A DNA stretch of 64,000 bases, from NCBI GenBank assembly GCA_903876735.1, contig CAIRAW010000055.1, forward strand, positions 1 through 64,000, written 5' to 3'. Below, one piece after another: positions 18,011-27,715 of this stretch (the first letter of the stretch is position 1; each line of letters opens with the position of its first letter). The notes beneath the pieces were generated by a model. It ran no database searches. It was not told the DNA's origin and worked only from the letters and a program-made list of their open reading frames with translations. The position numbers were made by a program, and so were the translations under genes. The DNA is from an uncultured beta proteobacterium (GTDB lineage Bacteria > Pseudomonadota > Gammaproteobacteria > Burkholderiales > Burkholderiaceae_C).

Positions 18011-18610
18011 ATGCAGGGACATCCACTCAGCGCCGCCAAACGCCACCGGACCACTCGCACCAGTTGCGCAGCCCCGGCAGCATCCTGCAATCTGCACGGC
18101 TACAGCTTGCTGGAAAACATGGTCGTGCTCAGCATCGTGGCACTTACAAGCAGCGCGGCCGTGCCTGCCATTGCTGATTTTCAGGAACGTTACCGCCTGG
18201 AGGGTCAGTCCGGCGAGCTTGTCACCGACCTTCACTACCTGCGCGGCGAAGCCCTGGCCCGAAACCAGCCCATGCGCATCAGTTTCAACAGCGACGGCGC
18301 CGGCACATGCTACGTTTTGCATAGCGGAGAGGCGGGTGACTGCAAGTGCGCCAGTGACGGCACGGCGTTTTGCCAGGACCCGGACAACGCCATTGTCAAA
18401 AGCGTGGGCTTTGCCGCCAACCGTGGAATCCGGTTGCAGGCCAACGTCGGATCCATGCTGTTCGACCCCGGGCGCGGCACGACGACACCCGCGGGCTCGG
18501 TCAACCTGATTGGAAGCAGCGGCAAGTCAATCCGGCAGGTCGTCAACATCACAGGCCGCACCCGCAGTTGCTCGCCTGAAGGCAGCGTCAGCGGCTACAA
18601 GGTATGCTGA
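18011..18610 (+). CDS. fimT: Type IV pilus minor pilin, GspH/FimT family
   Basis: The prepilin peptidase site is G30-Y31-S-L-L-E35 in HGYSLLENMVVLSIVALTSSAAV, with Glu at position +5 and the usual hydrophobic helix. The leader of 30 residues is much longer than the common 5-15. The only alternative ATG lies after the cleavage site, so the start chosen is the likely one. A globular C-terminal domain with paired cysteines fits the GspH/FimT fold. It opens the minor-pilin operon and overlaps the start of pilE. Confidence 0.88.
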   Translation: MQGHPLSAAKRHRTTRTSCAAPAASCNLHGYSLLENMVVLSIVALTSSAAVPAIADFQERYRLEGQSGELVTDLHYLRGEALARNQPMRISFNSDGAGTCYVLHSGEAGDCKCASDGTAFCQDPDNAIVKSVGFAANRGIRLQANVGSMLFDPGRGTTTPAGSVNLIGSSGKSIRQVVNITGRTRSCSPEGSVSGYKVC

Positions 18611-19041
18611 CGCAGCGCTCCACCGAAGCGCAAACCGGGTTCACCCTGGTGGAACTGTTGATTGCGCTCGCCATCATGGGTGTATTGGCCAGTGTGGCCT
18701 ATCCCTCCTACCTTTCCCAGGTCCGAAAAGGCCGCCGCGCCGATGCCATACAAGGGCTTGCGCAAATCCTGCAGACGCAGGAACGCTGGCGCGCCAACAA
18801 CCCGACCTACGCTTCCGACAGTCTGCTGACAACACCCTGGCCCGACGGGCTCGGTCTCTCGTCAACAAGCGCTGGCGCCCACTACACGCTGGTGATCAGC
18901 GATGACCCAAGCGGCGCGGCGTACACCGTCAGCGCTGTCGCCCGCGGTCGCCAGACCGGCGACACCGCTTGTACCACCTTGACGGTCACGATCGACAAGG
19001 GCACGGTGACGAACACGCCGGCCACATGCTGGGCTCAGTGA
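18604..19041 (+). CDS. pilE: PilE-like type IV pilin
   Basis: The prepilin motif is G12-F13-T-L-V-E17 in TGFTLVELLIALAIMGVLASVAYPSY, followed by QVRKGRRADAIQGL, typical of PilE-like minor pilins. The C-terminal disulfide pair is C at GDTACTT and the final CWAQ. At 145 residues it is the normal size. The gene starts inside the last codons of fimT, and its TGA shares a base with the ATG of pilW, so the three are translationally coupled. Confidence 0.9.
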   Translation: MLTQRSTEAQTGFTLVELLIALAIMGVLASVAYPSYLSQVRKGRRADAIQGLAQILQTQERWRANNPTYASDSLLTTPWPDGLGLSSTSAGAHYTLVISDDPSGAAYTVSAVARGRQTGDTACTTLTVTIDKGTVTNTPATCWAQ

Positions 19042-19748
19042 TGGGCAGCAAGCGCTTACCGACCCGGCGCCTGGCGCGCGGCCTGTCCATTGTCGAACTG
19101 CTGGTCGGCATGGCCATCGGGCTTTTCATCTTGGCCGGCTCCAGCGCCTTGTTTGTCGCCAACATTGCCAGTTCGCGCCGGCTTGCGCTGGAAACCAGGA
19201 TCAACCAGGACCTGCGCGCCACCATGGACCTGATCGTCCGTGACCTGCGCCGGGGCGCCTACTGGGGCAATGCGCTGGCGGCGACGCGTGCCGAGGCAGT
19301 GCAGGCCAACCCCTACGCCACCGTCAGCTTGACCCCGCCGACGGATCCCAATCAAATTCTCTACAGCTATACGCGCGACACGACCGAGAGCAGCAGCCTC
19401 GACAGCAACGAAGTGTTTGGATTCAGACTGGCTGGCGGTGCCATTCAGATGTGCATGGGCGGAAGTTCTGCATCCGCCTGCAGCAACTGGCAAACACTGA
19501 GCAACACCGACATCCTGACGATCTCCACACTGCACATTACGCCCACTGAAACAACGCTGGACCTGCGCAGCGCCTGTCCAACAAACTGCACGGACACAGT
19601 CCTGGCGCCCAGTTGCCCGCGGCTCCAGGTCCGCAGCTACGCCATCGTGCTGACGGGAACCTCGACAACCGACGCCGCACTAAGCCGAACGTTGCGCTCG
19701 CAGGTCCGGCTGCGCAATGATGCCCTGTTGGGCTCGTGCCCGGCCTGA
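19041..19748 (+). CDS. pilW: Type IV pilus minor pilin PilW
   Basis: The cleavage motif is G14-L-S-I-V-E19 in ARGLSIVELLVGMAIGLFILAGSSALF, with the long hydrophobic N-helix of PilW. It is followed by the conserved NQDLRATMDLIVRDLRRGAYWGN. The C-terminal part has cysteine pairs (CPTNCTD, CPRLQVR). PilW is one of the minor pilins that prime pilus assembly with PilV and PilX. The start is fixed by a TGATG overlap with pilE. Confidence 0.9.
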   Translation: MGSKRLPTRRLARGLSIVELLVGMAIGLFILAGSSALFVANIASSRRLALETRINQDLRATMDLIVRDLRRGAYWGNALAATRAEAVQANPYATVSLTPPTDPNQILYSYTRDTTESSSLDSNEVFGFRLAGGAIQMCMGGSSASACSNWQTLSNTDILTISTLHITPTETTLDLRSACPTNCTDTVLAPSCPRLQVRSYAIVLTGTSTTDAALSRTLRSQVRLRNDALLGSCPA

Positions 19749-19763
19749 GCGCGCAACAGCCCC

Positions 19764-21110
19764 ATGGCCACCCCGCTTCGCTGCTCCAAGCGCCCGCAAT
19801 GCCAGCAGGGCGCCGCAACCTTGTTGATGACACTGGGCTTGCTCTTGAGCATGTCCCTCACCCTGCTCTACCTCAATCGCAGCCTGATGTTCGAACAAAG
19901 GACTGCCGCCAACCAGTTTCGCACCACGCTTGCGCTGGAGATGGCCGAAGCCGGCCTGGAATGGGCCACCGGCATGCTCAACACCGCCCGCCACATTGAT
20001 GCCAGTTGCGCCTATACGAGCGCTGCCACTACCTCGTTCCGGCGTCAATACGTGCAGACAGGCTGGGACAATGGCACAGCGACGGCAACGGACGTAGCAC
20101 CGGCAACAAGCAGCCATCCCGGATGCAAGGTGGATGGCAACAACTGGACCTGCAACTGCCCCGCAACATCCGGCAGCGATTCGAGCGCCGCCAGTGCGGG
20201 TGGTGTACTGCTGCCCGGTTTCACGGTTGCCTTTTTTGCAACGGACGACCCGGAGGCCGTTCGCATCATTGCATCCGGATGCACGGCCCAGGCAGGCGCC
20301 TGTACACCGGCCAATGTCAGGGCATCAGACGCCAACGCAACGGTATCGGCCATACTCAAATTGCGGCCTTTGCCGCGCGCGGTCCCGGTCGCAGCGCTGA
20401 CCTGCGGCACCTCCTGCACGGTGGGCAACGCTTACAAAATCATCAACCAGGATCAGGCCGGCGCCGGCCTGTTGGTCAACGCCGGTGCGTCCATCACGCT
20501 GGCCGCAGAAGCCTCCATCACCAGCATCCCGGGGCAGCCCGGCGCCAATGCCATCATCGGCAACGACGCCAGCCTGAGCGCGATCTCAGACGCCGACCCG
20601 AACTGCAGCAAGTCAGCCCTGTTTGGCAGCTATTTCAGCGCATCACCAGATCAGTACGCGCGCTCGCCGATGGTCAAAACTATCGACGATTGCGCATCGG
20701 CCAGTTCCTGCGGGCTGGTTGACGCAGCCTACGCGGAAGGCTGGCGATCCTTCTACTTTCCCAATGGATTCGCCCGCGACAACAGCAGCGCCAACCTGGG
20801 CTCGGCCCGCGACCCGGTATTGCTGGTGTCAGCGGCGGGTTTTCATCTGGCTGGCAATTTCACGGTCTACGGCATGGTCTTCAGCAACAACCCCAGGGCG
20901 CAAGAATTTGAAACCGGCAATGCCACGATCCAGGGCGCATTGCTGACCTGCGCCGGCTACAAGACAAACGGCAACGGCACACTTTCCTATGATTCCGGCC
21001 TTCTACAAGCCCTGCAACGCTCGACCGGACCCCTGGTACGCGTACCGGGCAGCTGGACCGATCGCTGCCGCGCCAACAGCGAACAGCCTCCCCGCATCAG
21101 CTGTAGCTGA
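19764..21110 (+). CDS. pilX: Type IV pilus minor pilin PilX-like, unusually long
   Basis: The N-terminus matches PilX: QQGAATLLMTLGLLLSMSLTLLYLN, then NQFRTTLALEMAEAGLEWATGML. As in other PilX/GspK-type pilins, the Glu at position +5 after the cleavage glycine (G16) is absent. The protein is 448 residues, whereas PilX is usually 150-200. The extra portion is rich in Gly, Ser, Ala and Cys, with strand-like stretches such as AGAGLLVNAGASITLAAEASI. It may take on a tip or adhesive role. It is followed by pilV after 17 bases. Confidence 0.8.
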   Translation: MATPLRCSKRPQCQQGAATLLMTLGLLLSMSLTLLYLNRSLMFEQRTAANQFRTTLALEMAEAGLEWATGMLNTARHIDASCAYTSAATTSFRRQYVQTGWDNGTATATDVAPATSSHPGCKVDGNNWTCNCPATSGSDSSAASAGGVLLPGFTVAFFATDDPEAVRIIASGCTAQAGACTPANVRASDANATVSAILKLRPLPRAVPVAALTCGTSCTVGNAYKIINQDQAGAGLLVNAGASITLAAEASITSIPGQPGANAIIGNDASLSAISDADPNCSKSALFGSYFSASPDQYARSPMVKTIDDCASASSCGLVDAAYAEGWRSFYFPNGFARDNSSANLGSARDPVLLVSAAGFHLAGNFTVYGMVFSNNPRAQEFETGNATIQGALLTCAGYKTNGNGTLSYDSGLLQALQRSTGPLVRVPGSWTDRCRANSEQPPRISCS

Positions 21111-21127
21111 GGCACAACGGCGCCCTC

Positions 21128-22411
21128 ATGAACAGTATCCATCGCAGGCAGGCCGGATTTGCCATCATCGAATCATTGATCGCCCTCCTCATCATGGGCT
21201 TCGGAATGTTTTCGCTCTCGGGCATGCAAATGGCCTTGTCGCGCCATGCCGATGACGCCAGACAGCGCACCGAAGCGGTCCGCATGGCGCAGGAAAAAAT
21301 AGAAGAATTCCGGGCCTACACCGGAATCGCCACAACCGTCCTTGGACCCGAAACGGTCAGCGCCACCGCCCTCAACTGGAACGCCTTGACCAACGGCCAG
21401 GACAGCGTAACCCGCAATGCGGTCTACCTGCGCAGTTGGACCCTCAATGGCACGCCGGAGAATCCGATGCGTGCCGCAACCGTGCGCGTCGCCTGGACTG
21501 ATCGGGCCAATGCCGCACAAACGGTCACCCTGTCAACCATTCTGTCCCGGACTGATCCAGCCGACTCGGGTTTGCTGGGCTTTGCGCTGCCGCCGAGCAG
21601 CCAGCGCAAGCACCCGAAAAATCGCAACCCGGCAATTCCAATTCATGCGCTCGATCTGGGCAACAGGCTCAGTGCACTGGCGTTTGGGCGTGCCGGCCAA
21701 TACGTTCTGCTGGACAACCGCAGCGCCCAAGTGGTCCAGACCTGCACGCTGGCGCAGGAGTCAAGCCAATCCAGAGCGGCAGAGCTCATCGCGGCCTTCA
21801 AACAATCAGAGTCAGGCCAGTGCAAGCCCCTCACCGCTTACCTTGTGTCGGGCTACGTGGGCCGCGACAGCTCGGTCAGCGCCAGCGACTGGAGCGCGAT
21901 TGAAAACAGCCTGGGCATCGACACCTCGGGTATCAGCCGCAACGCCGCCGGCACGCTGGAGATCGGCTGCCAATTCGGGAACGCCGTGAATCAGACCAGC
22001 GGCGCGCTCATCCCGGATTTCAAGTACTACCTCTGCGTGATACCGCTCACAGCACCGGCCCCAAATGCACCGTATGACTGGTCCGGCAAGCTGCTGCTGG
22101 CGGGGCCCGCAGCATGGCAGGCCAGCGCCAGCAAATACCTGGTCTGCCGTTATGAATATGCGGCAACACGCGACCTAAGCGACGCCAATCGGCGCAATGT
22201 ACAGCCATATTCCCGCGTCAACGGTTCGATCACCCAGCAAAACTATCGGGTGGCCAGCGCTGGCGACGCTGAAAGTCCAACACCACCGGTCTGTCCGCCG
22301 GCGATGAATGTGACCAATGTCTCAAGCGGCGTCTTGCATCAGGATTGTCGATCTGCGTCCAACCCTGCCCGGCATGCGGCCGATTGCCCCTTGCGCACAG
22401 CGACCCCCTGA
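21128..22411 (+). CDS. pilV: Type IV pilus minor pilin PilV-like with long C-terminal domain
   Basis: The prepilin motif is G10-F-A-I-I-E15 in AGFAIIESLIALLIMGFGMFSLSGMQ, followed by AVRMAQEKIEEFRAY, the PilV signature. PilV proteins are usually 150-200 residues; this one has 427. The extra 240 residues (from about 190) have several cysteines and no recognised domain. No pilY1 gene is present, though pilY1 often accompanies pilV, pilW and pilX. The extended PilV or PilX could partly substitute for it, but this is only inference. Confidence 0.8.
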   Translation: MNSIHRRQAGFAIIESLIALLIMGFGMFSLSGMQMALSRHADDARQRTEAVRMAQEKIEEFRAYTGIATTVLGPETVSATALNWNALTNGQDSVTRNAVYLRSWTLNGTPENPMRAATVRVAWTDRANAAQTVTLSTILSRTDPADSGLLGFALPPSSQRKHPKNRNPAIPIHALDLGNRLSALAFGRAGQYVLLDNRSAQVVQTCTLAQESSQSRAAELIAAFKQSESGQCKPLTAYLVSGYVGRDSSVSASDWSAIENSLGIDTSGISRNAAGTLEIGCQFGNAVNQTSGALIPDFKYYLCVIPLTAPAPNAPYDWSGKLLLAGPAAWQASASKYLVCRYEYAATRDLSDANRRNVQPYSRVNGSITQQNYRVASAGDAESPTPPVCPPAMNVTNVSSGVLHQDCRSASNPARHAADCPLRTATP

Positions 22412-22492
22412 CCGAACCCGGGACCACGGTGCCCGAGCGCTGCACCAGGCCATGTTGTAATAGCCGCTGACCGTTCAACTGCCCTCTCGCAT

Positions 22493-23599
22493 ATGCACCC
22501 GTTGATGACCCAAGCGCTGGACCTCGCCAGCAAAGGCCAAGCACTGACCTCGCCCAACCCGTCGGTCGGATGCGTGATCGCAGACGCTGCCGGCCAGGTG
22601 CTGGGTCAGGGCAATACGCAGCGCGCCGGCGAAGCGCACGCCGAGGTGATGGCCCTGCGCGCTGCCCGTAGCGCCGGCCGCGATGTGCGCGGCGCCTACG
22701 CCTACGTGACACTGGAACCCTGTTCGCATTTTGGCCGCACACCACCCTGCTGCGACGCGCTGATCGAGGCGGGCGTGGCGCGCGTCGTGGTGGCGCAGCA
22801 GGACCCCAATCCGCTGGTGGCCGGGCAAGGTATCGCGCGACTGCGCGCCGCCGGCATCACGGTTGACCTGCTGCCAGTGGGCGACCCCGCGGCCATCGCC
22901 GCACGCGAAATCAACATCGGGTTTTTCAGCCGCATGGTGCGCAAGCGGCCCTGGGTGCGCATGAAGATTGCCGCCTCGCTCGACGGCAGCACCGCTCTGC
23001 AGAACGGCCAGAGCCAGTGGATCACCTCGGCAGCGGCGCGCGCCGATGGTCATGCCTGGCGCGCGCGCGCCAGCGCCGTGCTGACCGGCATCGGCACTGT
23101 GATGGCCGACAACCCGCGTCTGGACGTGCGACTGGTCGAAACACAACGCCAGCCGCAACTGGTGGTCGTGGACAGCAGCCTGCAGACACCGCCCGACGCA
23201 CAACTCTTCATGCCAGGACGCGCCGTCTTCATCTATGCCGCCATACCGGACGCTGCGCGCCAGGCAGCGCTGCAAGCGTGCGGCGCCAGCATCCAATACC
23301 TTCGCGCCGGGCAGCAGGTCGACCTGGACGCCATGCTCGCGGATCTGGGTCAACGGGAAATCAATGAACTGCACGTCGAAGCCGGACAGCGTCTCAATGG
23401 CGCGCTGCTGCAGGCCGGGCTGGTGGACGAGCTGCTGGTCTACCTTGCCCCCAGCCTGCTCGGGCCAGGCCGCGCCATGGCCGCTTTGGGGCCACTGAGC
23501 AGCTTGACGCAGGCCCTAGCGCTGGAGTTCAAGTCCAGCACCGCGATCGGGCCGGACCTGCGAATCCTGGCCCGCGTCAAGGGCCACGATCGCTTTTGA
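22493..23599 (+). CDS. ribD: Bifunctional riboflavin deaminase/reductase
   Basis: RibD performs two steps of riboflavin synthesis: deamination of diaminohydroxyphosphoribosylaminopyrimidine, then reduction of its ribose. The zinc deaminase site has HAE at 49-51 and C77 and C86 in LEPCSHFGRTPPC. The C-terminal reductase domain begins near residue 150 with RPWVRMKIAASLDGSTAL. It is full length at 368 residues. It opens the rib run on the plus strand, after the pilin operon. Confidence 0.96.
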   Translation: MHPLMTQALDLASKGQALTSPNPSVGCVIADAAGQVLGQGNTQRAGEAHAEVMALRAARSAGRDVRGAYAYVTLEPCSHFGRTPPCCDALIEAGVARVVVAQQDPNPLVAGQGIARLRAAGITVDLLPVGDPAAIAAREINIGFFSRMVRKRPWVRMKIAASLDGSTALQNGQSQWITSAAARADGHAWRARASAVLTGIGTVMADNPRLDVRLVETQRQPQLVVVDSSLQTPPDAQLFMPGRAVFIYAAIPDAARQAALQACGASIQYLRAGQQVDLDAMLADLGQREINELHVEAGQRLNGALLQAGLVDELLVYLAPSLLGPGRAMAALGPLSSLTQALALEFKSSTAIGPDLRILARVKGHDRF

Positions 23600-23656
23600 G
23601 ACAGAAGATTTACCTGCGAGACCGGTCAGGGCCCGATTCCCTGCGAAAATAGCGCC

Positions 23657-24301
23657 ATGTTTACCGGAATCATCACCGGCGTGGGGCGCATCGTCGCCGT
23701 CCATGCTTTGGGCAGCTCTTCAACACACGGCAAGCGCCTGGACATCGAATGTCCAAGGGGCTATCTGGACGACGTCGGACCAGGCGACAGCATCGCCCTG
23801 AACGGCGCCTGCATGACCGTGACCACGCTGGAGGCGGCGCAAGACCATTTCACAGTCGAAATCTCGGCTGAATCGCTGGCGCGCACCGCTGCGCTGGCGC
23901 AAACCGGTCGCATCAACCTGGAAAAAGCCTTGCGCGCCAACGACCGCCTGGGAGGCCACATGGTCTCCGGACACGTTGACGGTGTCGGCCAGGTCACGCA
24001 ATTCGAGCAGGTCGGCGAGAGCTGGAGCCTGCGTGTACTGGCACCGCCGGAATTGGCCAAGTACCTGGCCTACAAGGGTTCGATTACCGTCAACGGCGTC
24101 AGCCTGACGGTCAACCGGATTGAGGATGTTGCGACCGGCTGCGAGGTCAGCATCAACCTGATCCCGCACACGGTACAAAATACCGCGCTCGGAACGCTGA
24201 CGGCGGGCGCACGGGTCAACCTTGAAATCGACCTCATTGCGCGCTATGTCGAGCGCATGCTGAAATCCGACCCCCAAGCGATCGGACAGCGCACCCCCTG
24301 A
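23657..24301 (+). CDS. ribE: Riboflavin synthase, alpha subunit
   Basis: This enzyme dismutates two molecules of dimethyl-ribityllumazine to riboflavin and the pyrimidine. It starts MFTGIITGVGRI, the standard N-terminus. It has two lumazine-binding repeats (about 1-97 and 98-200), with LNGACMTVT in the first and VNGVSLTVN in the second, and GGHMVSGHVDGVG between them. The 214 residues are typical. It is also called ribC in some nomenclatures. No FMN riboswitch is visible in the 57-base gap before it. Confidence 0.96.
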   Translation: MFTGIITGVGRIVAVHALGSSSTHGKRLDIECPRGYLDDVGPGDSIALNGACMTVTTLEAAQDHFTVEISAESLARTAALAQTGRINLEKALRANDRLGGHMVSGHVDGVGQVTQFEQVGESWSLRVLAPPELAKYLAYKGSITVNGVSLTVNRIEDVATGCEVSINLIPHTVQNTALGTLTAGARVNLEIDLIARYVERMLKSDPQAIGQRTP

Positions 24302-24347
24302 TTCAGCGCGATCCTGCGCTCCCTCTTATTTTCTGAAAGATTCCTGC

Positions 24348-25463
24348 ATGACCGCCCTCATCCCTGTGGCCATTTCCCCGGTTGAAGACATCGTGGCCGA
24401 CCTGCGCGCCGGGCGCATGGTCATTCTGGTCGACGAAGAAGACCGCGAGAACGAAGGCGATCTGGTCATGGCTGCCGACCACATCAGCGCTGATGCCATC
24501 AATTTCATGGCGCGTTTCGGCCGTGGCCTGATCTGCCTGACCCTGAGTCGCGAGCACTGCGAGCGCCTGCAACTGCCGCCCATGACAGCCCGCAACGGTG
24601 ACAAGAAAGGAACGGCCTTCACGGTATCGATCGAAGCCGCTGAAGGCGTCACCACCGGCATCTCGGCAGCTGACCGCGCCCGCACCGTGCAGGCCGCCGT
24701 GGCCAGAAACGCCCAGCCGGATGATCTGGTGCAACCGGGCCACATTTTTCCACTGCAGGCGGTCGACGGTGGCGTGCTGATGCGCGCCGGCCACACCGAA
24801 GCCGGTTGCGACCTGGCCGCCATGGCCGGCTGCAGTCGGGCCTCCGTGATCTGCGAGATCATGAAAGACGACGGCACCATGGCACGCCTGCCCGACCTGC
24901 AACTGTTTGCGGCCGAACACGGGCTCAAGATCGGCACCATCGCCGACCTGATTGAACACCGCAGCCGGGTCGAGTCCCTGGTTGAAAAAGTAGGTTCGCG
25001 CACCATCAACACCGCCTTCGGCGAATTCGCCCTGCACGCGTTCAAGGACAAGACCACGAACGGCGTGCACCTGGCACTGGTCAAGGGCCAATGGCAGCCT
25101 GGCGATGTGGTGGCAGCGCGTGTGCACGAGCCAACCTCGCTGCTCGACGCGCTTGAAGTCGGCCGCACCATGCACTCCTGGAGTCTTGACGCCAGTCTGG
25201 AACGTGTCGCCGCCACGGGTCAAGGCGTGGTCGTTCTGCTCAACTGCACCGAAAACGCCGAGCAGGTGCTGGCACAGGTTGCCGGAACGGCCCGCGCAGC
25301 CCACGGACCCGAGCGCGGCCGCATGGACCTGCGCAGCTACGGCATCGGCGCACAGATTCTGCGCGAATGCGGCGTGCACAAGATGAACCTGATGGGCAAC
25401 CCGCGACGCATGCCCAGCATGACCGGCTACGGCCTGGAAATTGTGGGCTACATCACCAAGTAA
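24348..25463 (+). CDS. ribBA: RibBX-type protein: DHBP synthase fused to degenerate GTP cyclohydrolase II domain
   Basis: The N-terminal half (about 1-205) is 3,4-dihydroxy-2-butanone-4-phosphate synthase, with the metal/active-site loop DEEDRENEGDLVMAADH (29-45) and HTEAGCDLAAMAG. The C-terminal half (about 213-371) resembles GTP cyclohydrolase II but lacks the zinc cysteines: residues 258-282 read RVHEPTSLLDALE then MHSWSL, where HxxC and CDC are expected. The RQEGRGIGL block is replaced by LNCTENAEQVL (298-308). DLRSYGIGAQIL (327-338) is kept. Such hybrids are known in Proteobacteria as RibBX, where the X domain lacks cyclohydrolase activity. A separate ribA is therefore expected elsewhere. 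Confidence 0.93.
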   Translation: MTALIPVAISPVEDIVADLRAGRMVILVDEEDRENEGDLVMAADHISADAINFMARFGRGLICLTLSREHCERLQLPPMTARNGDKKGTAFTVSIEAAEGVTTGISAADRARTVQAAVARNAQPDDLVQPGHIFPLQAVDGGVLMRAGHTEAGCDLAAMAGCSRASVICEIMKDDGTMARLPDLQLFAAEHGLKIGTIADLIEHRSRVESLVEKVGSRTINTAFGEFALHAFKDKTTNGVHLALVKGQWQPGDVVAARVHEPTSLLDALEVGRTMHSWSLDASLERVAATGQGVVVLLNCTENAEQVLAQVAGTARAAHGPERGRMDLRSYGIGAQILRECGVHKMNLMGNPRRMPSMTGYGLEIVGYITK

Positions 25464-25527
25464 ATGCAGTGCCATTCTGGCCGTCATTGCGCGTTATCAG
25501 AAATAATTTTTGAACAAGGATCGACCC

Positions 25528-26001
25528 ATGCAGAACGCAGACCAAGGAACACCGCAGCCGGGCGACCCGCGTTTGAACGGCGACAAACTCAGCATTGGCA
25601 TCGTGCAGGCCCGCTTCAACGCGTCCATAACGGACAGCCTGACGCAGGCCTGTCATGCAGAATTGCTGGCGCTCGGTGTGCGCGAAGACAACATCGACCT
25701 GATCACGGTACCCGGCGCGCTGGAAGTGCCGGTCGCCCTGCTCACCATGGCAGAGAAACTGAAATACGACGCGCTGGTCGCTATCGGCTGCATTATTCGC
25801 GGCGAGACCTATCACTTCGAACTGGTGGCCAATGAATCCGGCGCCGGCGTCAGCCGCGTTGCGCTCGACTACGGCTTGCCGATTGCAAACGCCATTCTGA
25901 CCACCGAGAACCTGGCCCAGGCCGTGGCCCGACAAACCGAAAAAGGGCGCGACGCCGCCCGCGTTGCCGTTGAAATGGCCAACCTGCTGGAAGAAGACTG
26001 A
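25528..26001 (+). CDS. ribH: 6,7-dimethyl-8-ribityllumazine synthase
   Basis: RibH condenses the product of RibD with that of RibB to form the lumazine substrate of RibE. Key blocks are [48 protein letters not shown] and LTTENLAQA. The ATG with AAGGA before it was chosen over an in-frame TTG six codons upstream. The protein is 157 residues. Its TGA overlaps the ATG of nusB by one base, a widespread ribH-nusB coupling. Confidence 0.96.
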   Translation: MQNADQGTPQPGDPRLNGDKLSIGIVQARFNASITDSLTQACHAELLALGVREDNIDLITVPGALEVPVALLTMAEKLKYDALVAIGCIIRGETYHFELVANESGAGVSRVALDYGLPIANAILTTENLAQAVARQTEKGRDAARVAVEMANLLEED

Positions 26002-26534
26002 TGACCGACCAACCGATTCGCGCCCCCGGCACTCGCCCGCCGCGCCAGAGCCGCACCGGCCTGACCAGCACCGGCGTGCGCAAGGCCGCCAGCAAATCCG
26101 AGCGCAGCCGTTCGCGCGAGTTTGCATTGCAGGCGCTGTACCAGACGCTGGTCGGCAGAAACGAGGTGGCCGACGTCGACAGCTTCACGCGCGACCTTGC
26201 GGGCTTCTCGAAATGCGACGCTGTGCACTTCGATGCGCTGCTGCACGGCTGCGCCGAGGAAATGAGCGCGCTCGACGCCCTGATCGTGCCGCTGCTGGAC
26301 CGCAAGCTCGACGAGATTTCACCGGTCGAACACAGCGTCCTGTGGATTGGCGCCTATGAGCTCAAGCATTGCCTGGACGTACCCTGGCGCGTCGTGCTCA
26401 ACGAATGCGTGGAACTGGCCAAGGAGTTCGGCGGTACGGACGGTCACAAATACGTCAACGCCGTGCTCAACACCCTGGCGCCTCAATTGCGCGCCGCAGA
26501 AGTCAGCGCCGACCGGGGCAAGACGCGCTCATGA
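26001..26534 (+). CDS. nusB: Transcription antitermination factor NusB
   Basis: NusB binds boxA RNA with S10 and helps RNA polymerase complete rRNA operons. After an N-terminal basic tail (about 1-33) comes the conserved [19 protein letters not shown]. The central region has [21 protein letters not shown] and the C-terminus [33 protein letters not shown]. At 177 residues it is longer than E. coli NusB because of that tail, common in Burkholderiales. Its stop overlaps the next start (ATGA). Confidence 0.96.
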   Translation: MTDQPIRAPGTRPPRQSRTGLTSTGVRKAASKSERSRSREFALQALYQTLVGRNEVADVDSFTRDLAGFSKCDAVHFDALLHGCAEEMSALDALIVPLLDRKLDEISPVEHSVLWIGAYELKHCLDVPWRVVLNECVELAKEFGGTDGHKYVNAVLNTLAPQLRAAEVSADRGKTRS

Positions 26535-27715
26535 GGATCTCGGCTCGGGCCCAGCGCATTGAGCCCTTCTACGTGATGGAGGTGGCCAAGGCGGCCGCAA
26601 GCCTGGCGCAGGAGGTGGCGCAGAGCGATTCGCCCATGGTCTTCCTCAACATTGGAGAACCCGATTTCACAGCCCCACCGCTGGTACAGGAAGCGGCCTG
26701 CCAGGCGGTGCGCGACGGCCACACGCACTACACCCAGGCGCTGGGCATGCTGGCGCTGCGCGAACGCATCAGCGACTGGTACTGGCAGCGCTTCAAGCTC
26801 AAAGTTCCGGCCAGCCGCATTGTGCTGACGGCCGGCGCCTCGGCCGCGCTGCAACTGGCCTGTCTGGCGCTGATCGAGGCCGGCGACGAAATCCTGATGC
26901 CCGACCCGAGCTACCCCTGCAACCGCCATTTCGTCAGCGCTGCCGACGGCACGGCGGTGCTGCTGCCGACCTCGGCTGCCGGACGTTTTCAACTGACGGC
27001 CGATCAGGTGCAGGCGGCCTGGGGCGCAAAGACGCGCGGCGTCCTGCTGGCCTCGCCATCGAACCCGACCGGCACCTCGATCGACCCCGACGAGCTGCGC
27101 CGCATCCACAGCGTGGTCAACAGCAAGGGCGGCATCACGCTGGTCGATGAGATCTACCTGGGCCTGAGCTTCGAGCCGCAGTACGGTCAATCGGCACTGG
27201 CCATCGCCGACGACATCATCAGCATCAACAGCTTCAGCAAGTACTTCAACATGACCGGTTGGCGTCTGGGCTGGATGGTGGTACCCGAGCCCCTGGTGGG
27301 CGTGATCGAGCGCCTGGCGCAAAACCTGTTCATCTGCCCGAGCACGGTGTCGCAGTACGCCGCACTGGCCTGCTTCGAGCAGGCCAGCCTGGCCGAATAC
27401 GAGCGTCGGCGCGCCGAATTCAAGGCCCGGCGCGACTACTTCATTCCGGCCCTCAACGCGCTCGGACTGCGCGTGCCGGTCATGCCCGATGGCGCTTTCT
27501 ATGCCTGGGCAGACTGTTCATCCGTCTTTGAACGACTCAAGGTCAAGGACAGCTGGGACCTCTCGTTCGAGATCATGCAACGCGCCCACGTGGCGGTCAC
27601 ACCCGGGCGCGACTTCGGCCTGGTCAGCGCGCCGCAGTTCATCCGCTTTTCCACCGCCAGTTCCATGGTCCAACTGCAGGTCGCCATCGAACGCCTGAAA
27701 GTCCTGTTGTCATGA
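26531..27715 (+). CDS. Class I/II PLP aminotransferase
   Basis: The fold-type I aminotransferase (394 residues) has FLNIGEPDF near the N-terminus, [13 protein letters not shown], and the PLP lysine in [16 protein letters not shown] final arginine-containing stretch ([11 protein letters not shown]) would bind the substrate carboxylate. It looks like the aspartate/aromatic aminotransferase group; the exact substrate cannot be read from sequence. The start overlaps the nusB stop and its own stop overlaps ybgC (both ATGA), so it is translated in a chain from ribH to tolQ. Confidence 0.9.
   Translation: MRISARAQRIEPFYVMEVAKAAASLAQEVAQSDSPMVFLNIGEPDFTAPPLVQEAACQAVRDGHTHYTQALGMLALRERISDWYWQRFKLKVPASRIVLTAGASAALQLACLALIEAGDEILMPDPSYPCNRHFVSAADGTAVLLPTSAAGRFQLTADQVQAAWGAKTRGVLLASPSNPTGTSIDPDELRRIHSVVNSKGGITLVDEIYLGLSFEPQYGQSALAIADDIISINSFSKYFNMTGWRLGWMVVPEPLVGVIERLAQNLFICPSTVSQYAALACFEQASLAEYERRRAEFKARRDYFIPALNALGLRVPVMPDGAFYAWADCSSVFERLKVKDSWDLSFEIMQRAHVAVTPGRDFGLVSAPQFIRFSTASSMVQLQVAIERLKVLLS

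Noticed and set aside
24303..25487. 394-codon frame opposite the RibBX gene
   Set aside because: It covers a well-supported gene almost exactly and has no recognisable motif.
23600..25527. FMN riboswitch in the rib genes
   Set aside because: I looked in the gaps before ribE, ribBX and ribH. They are short (57, 46 and 64 bases) and lack the conserved RFN element blocks.
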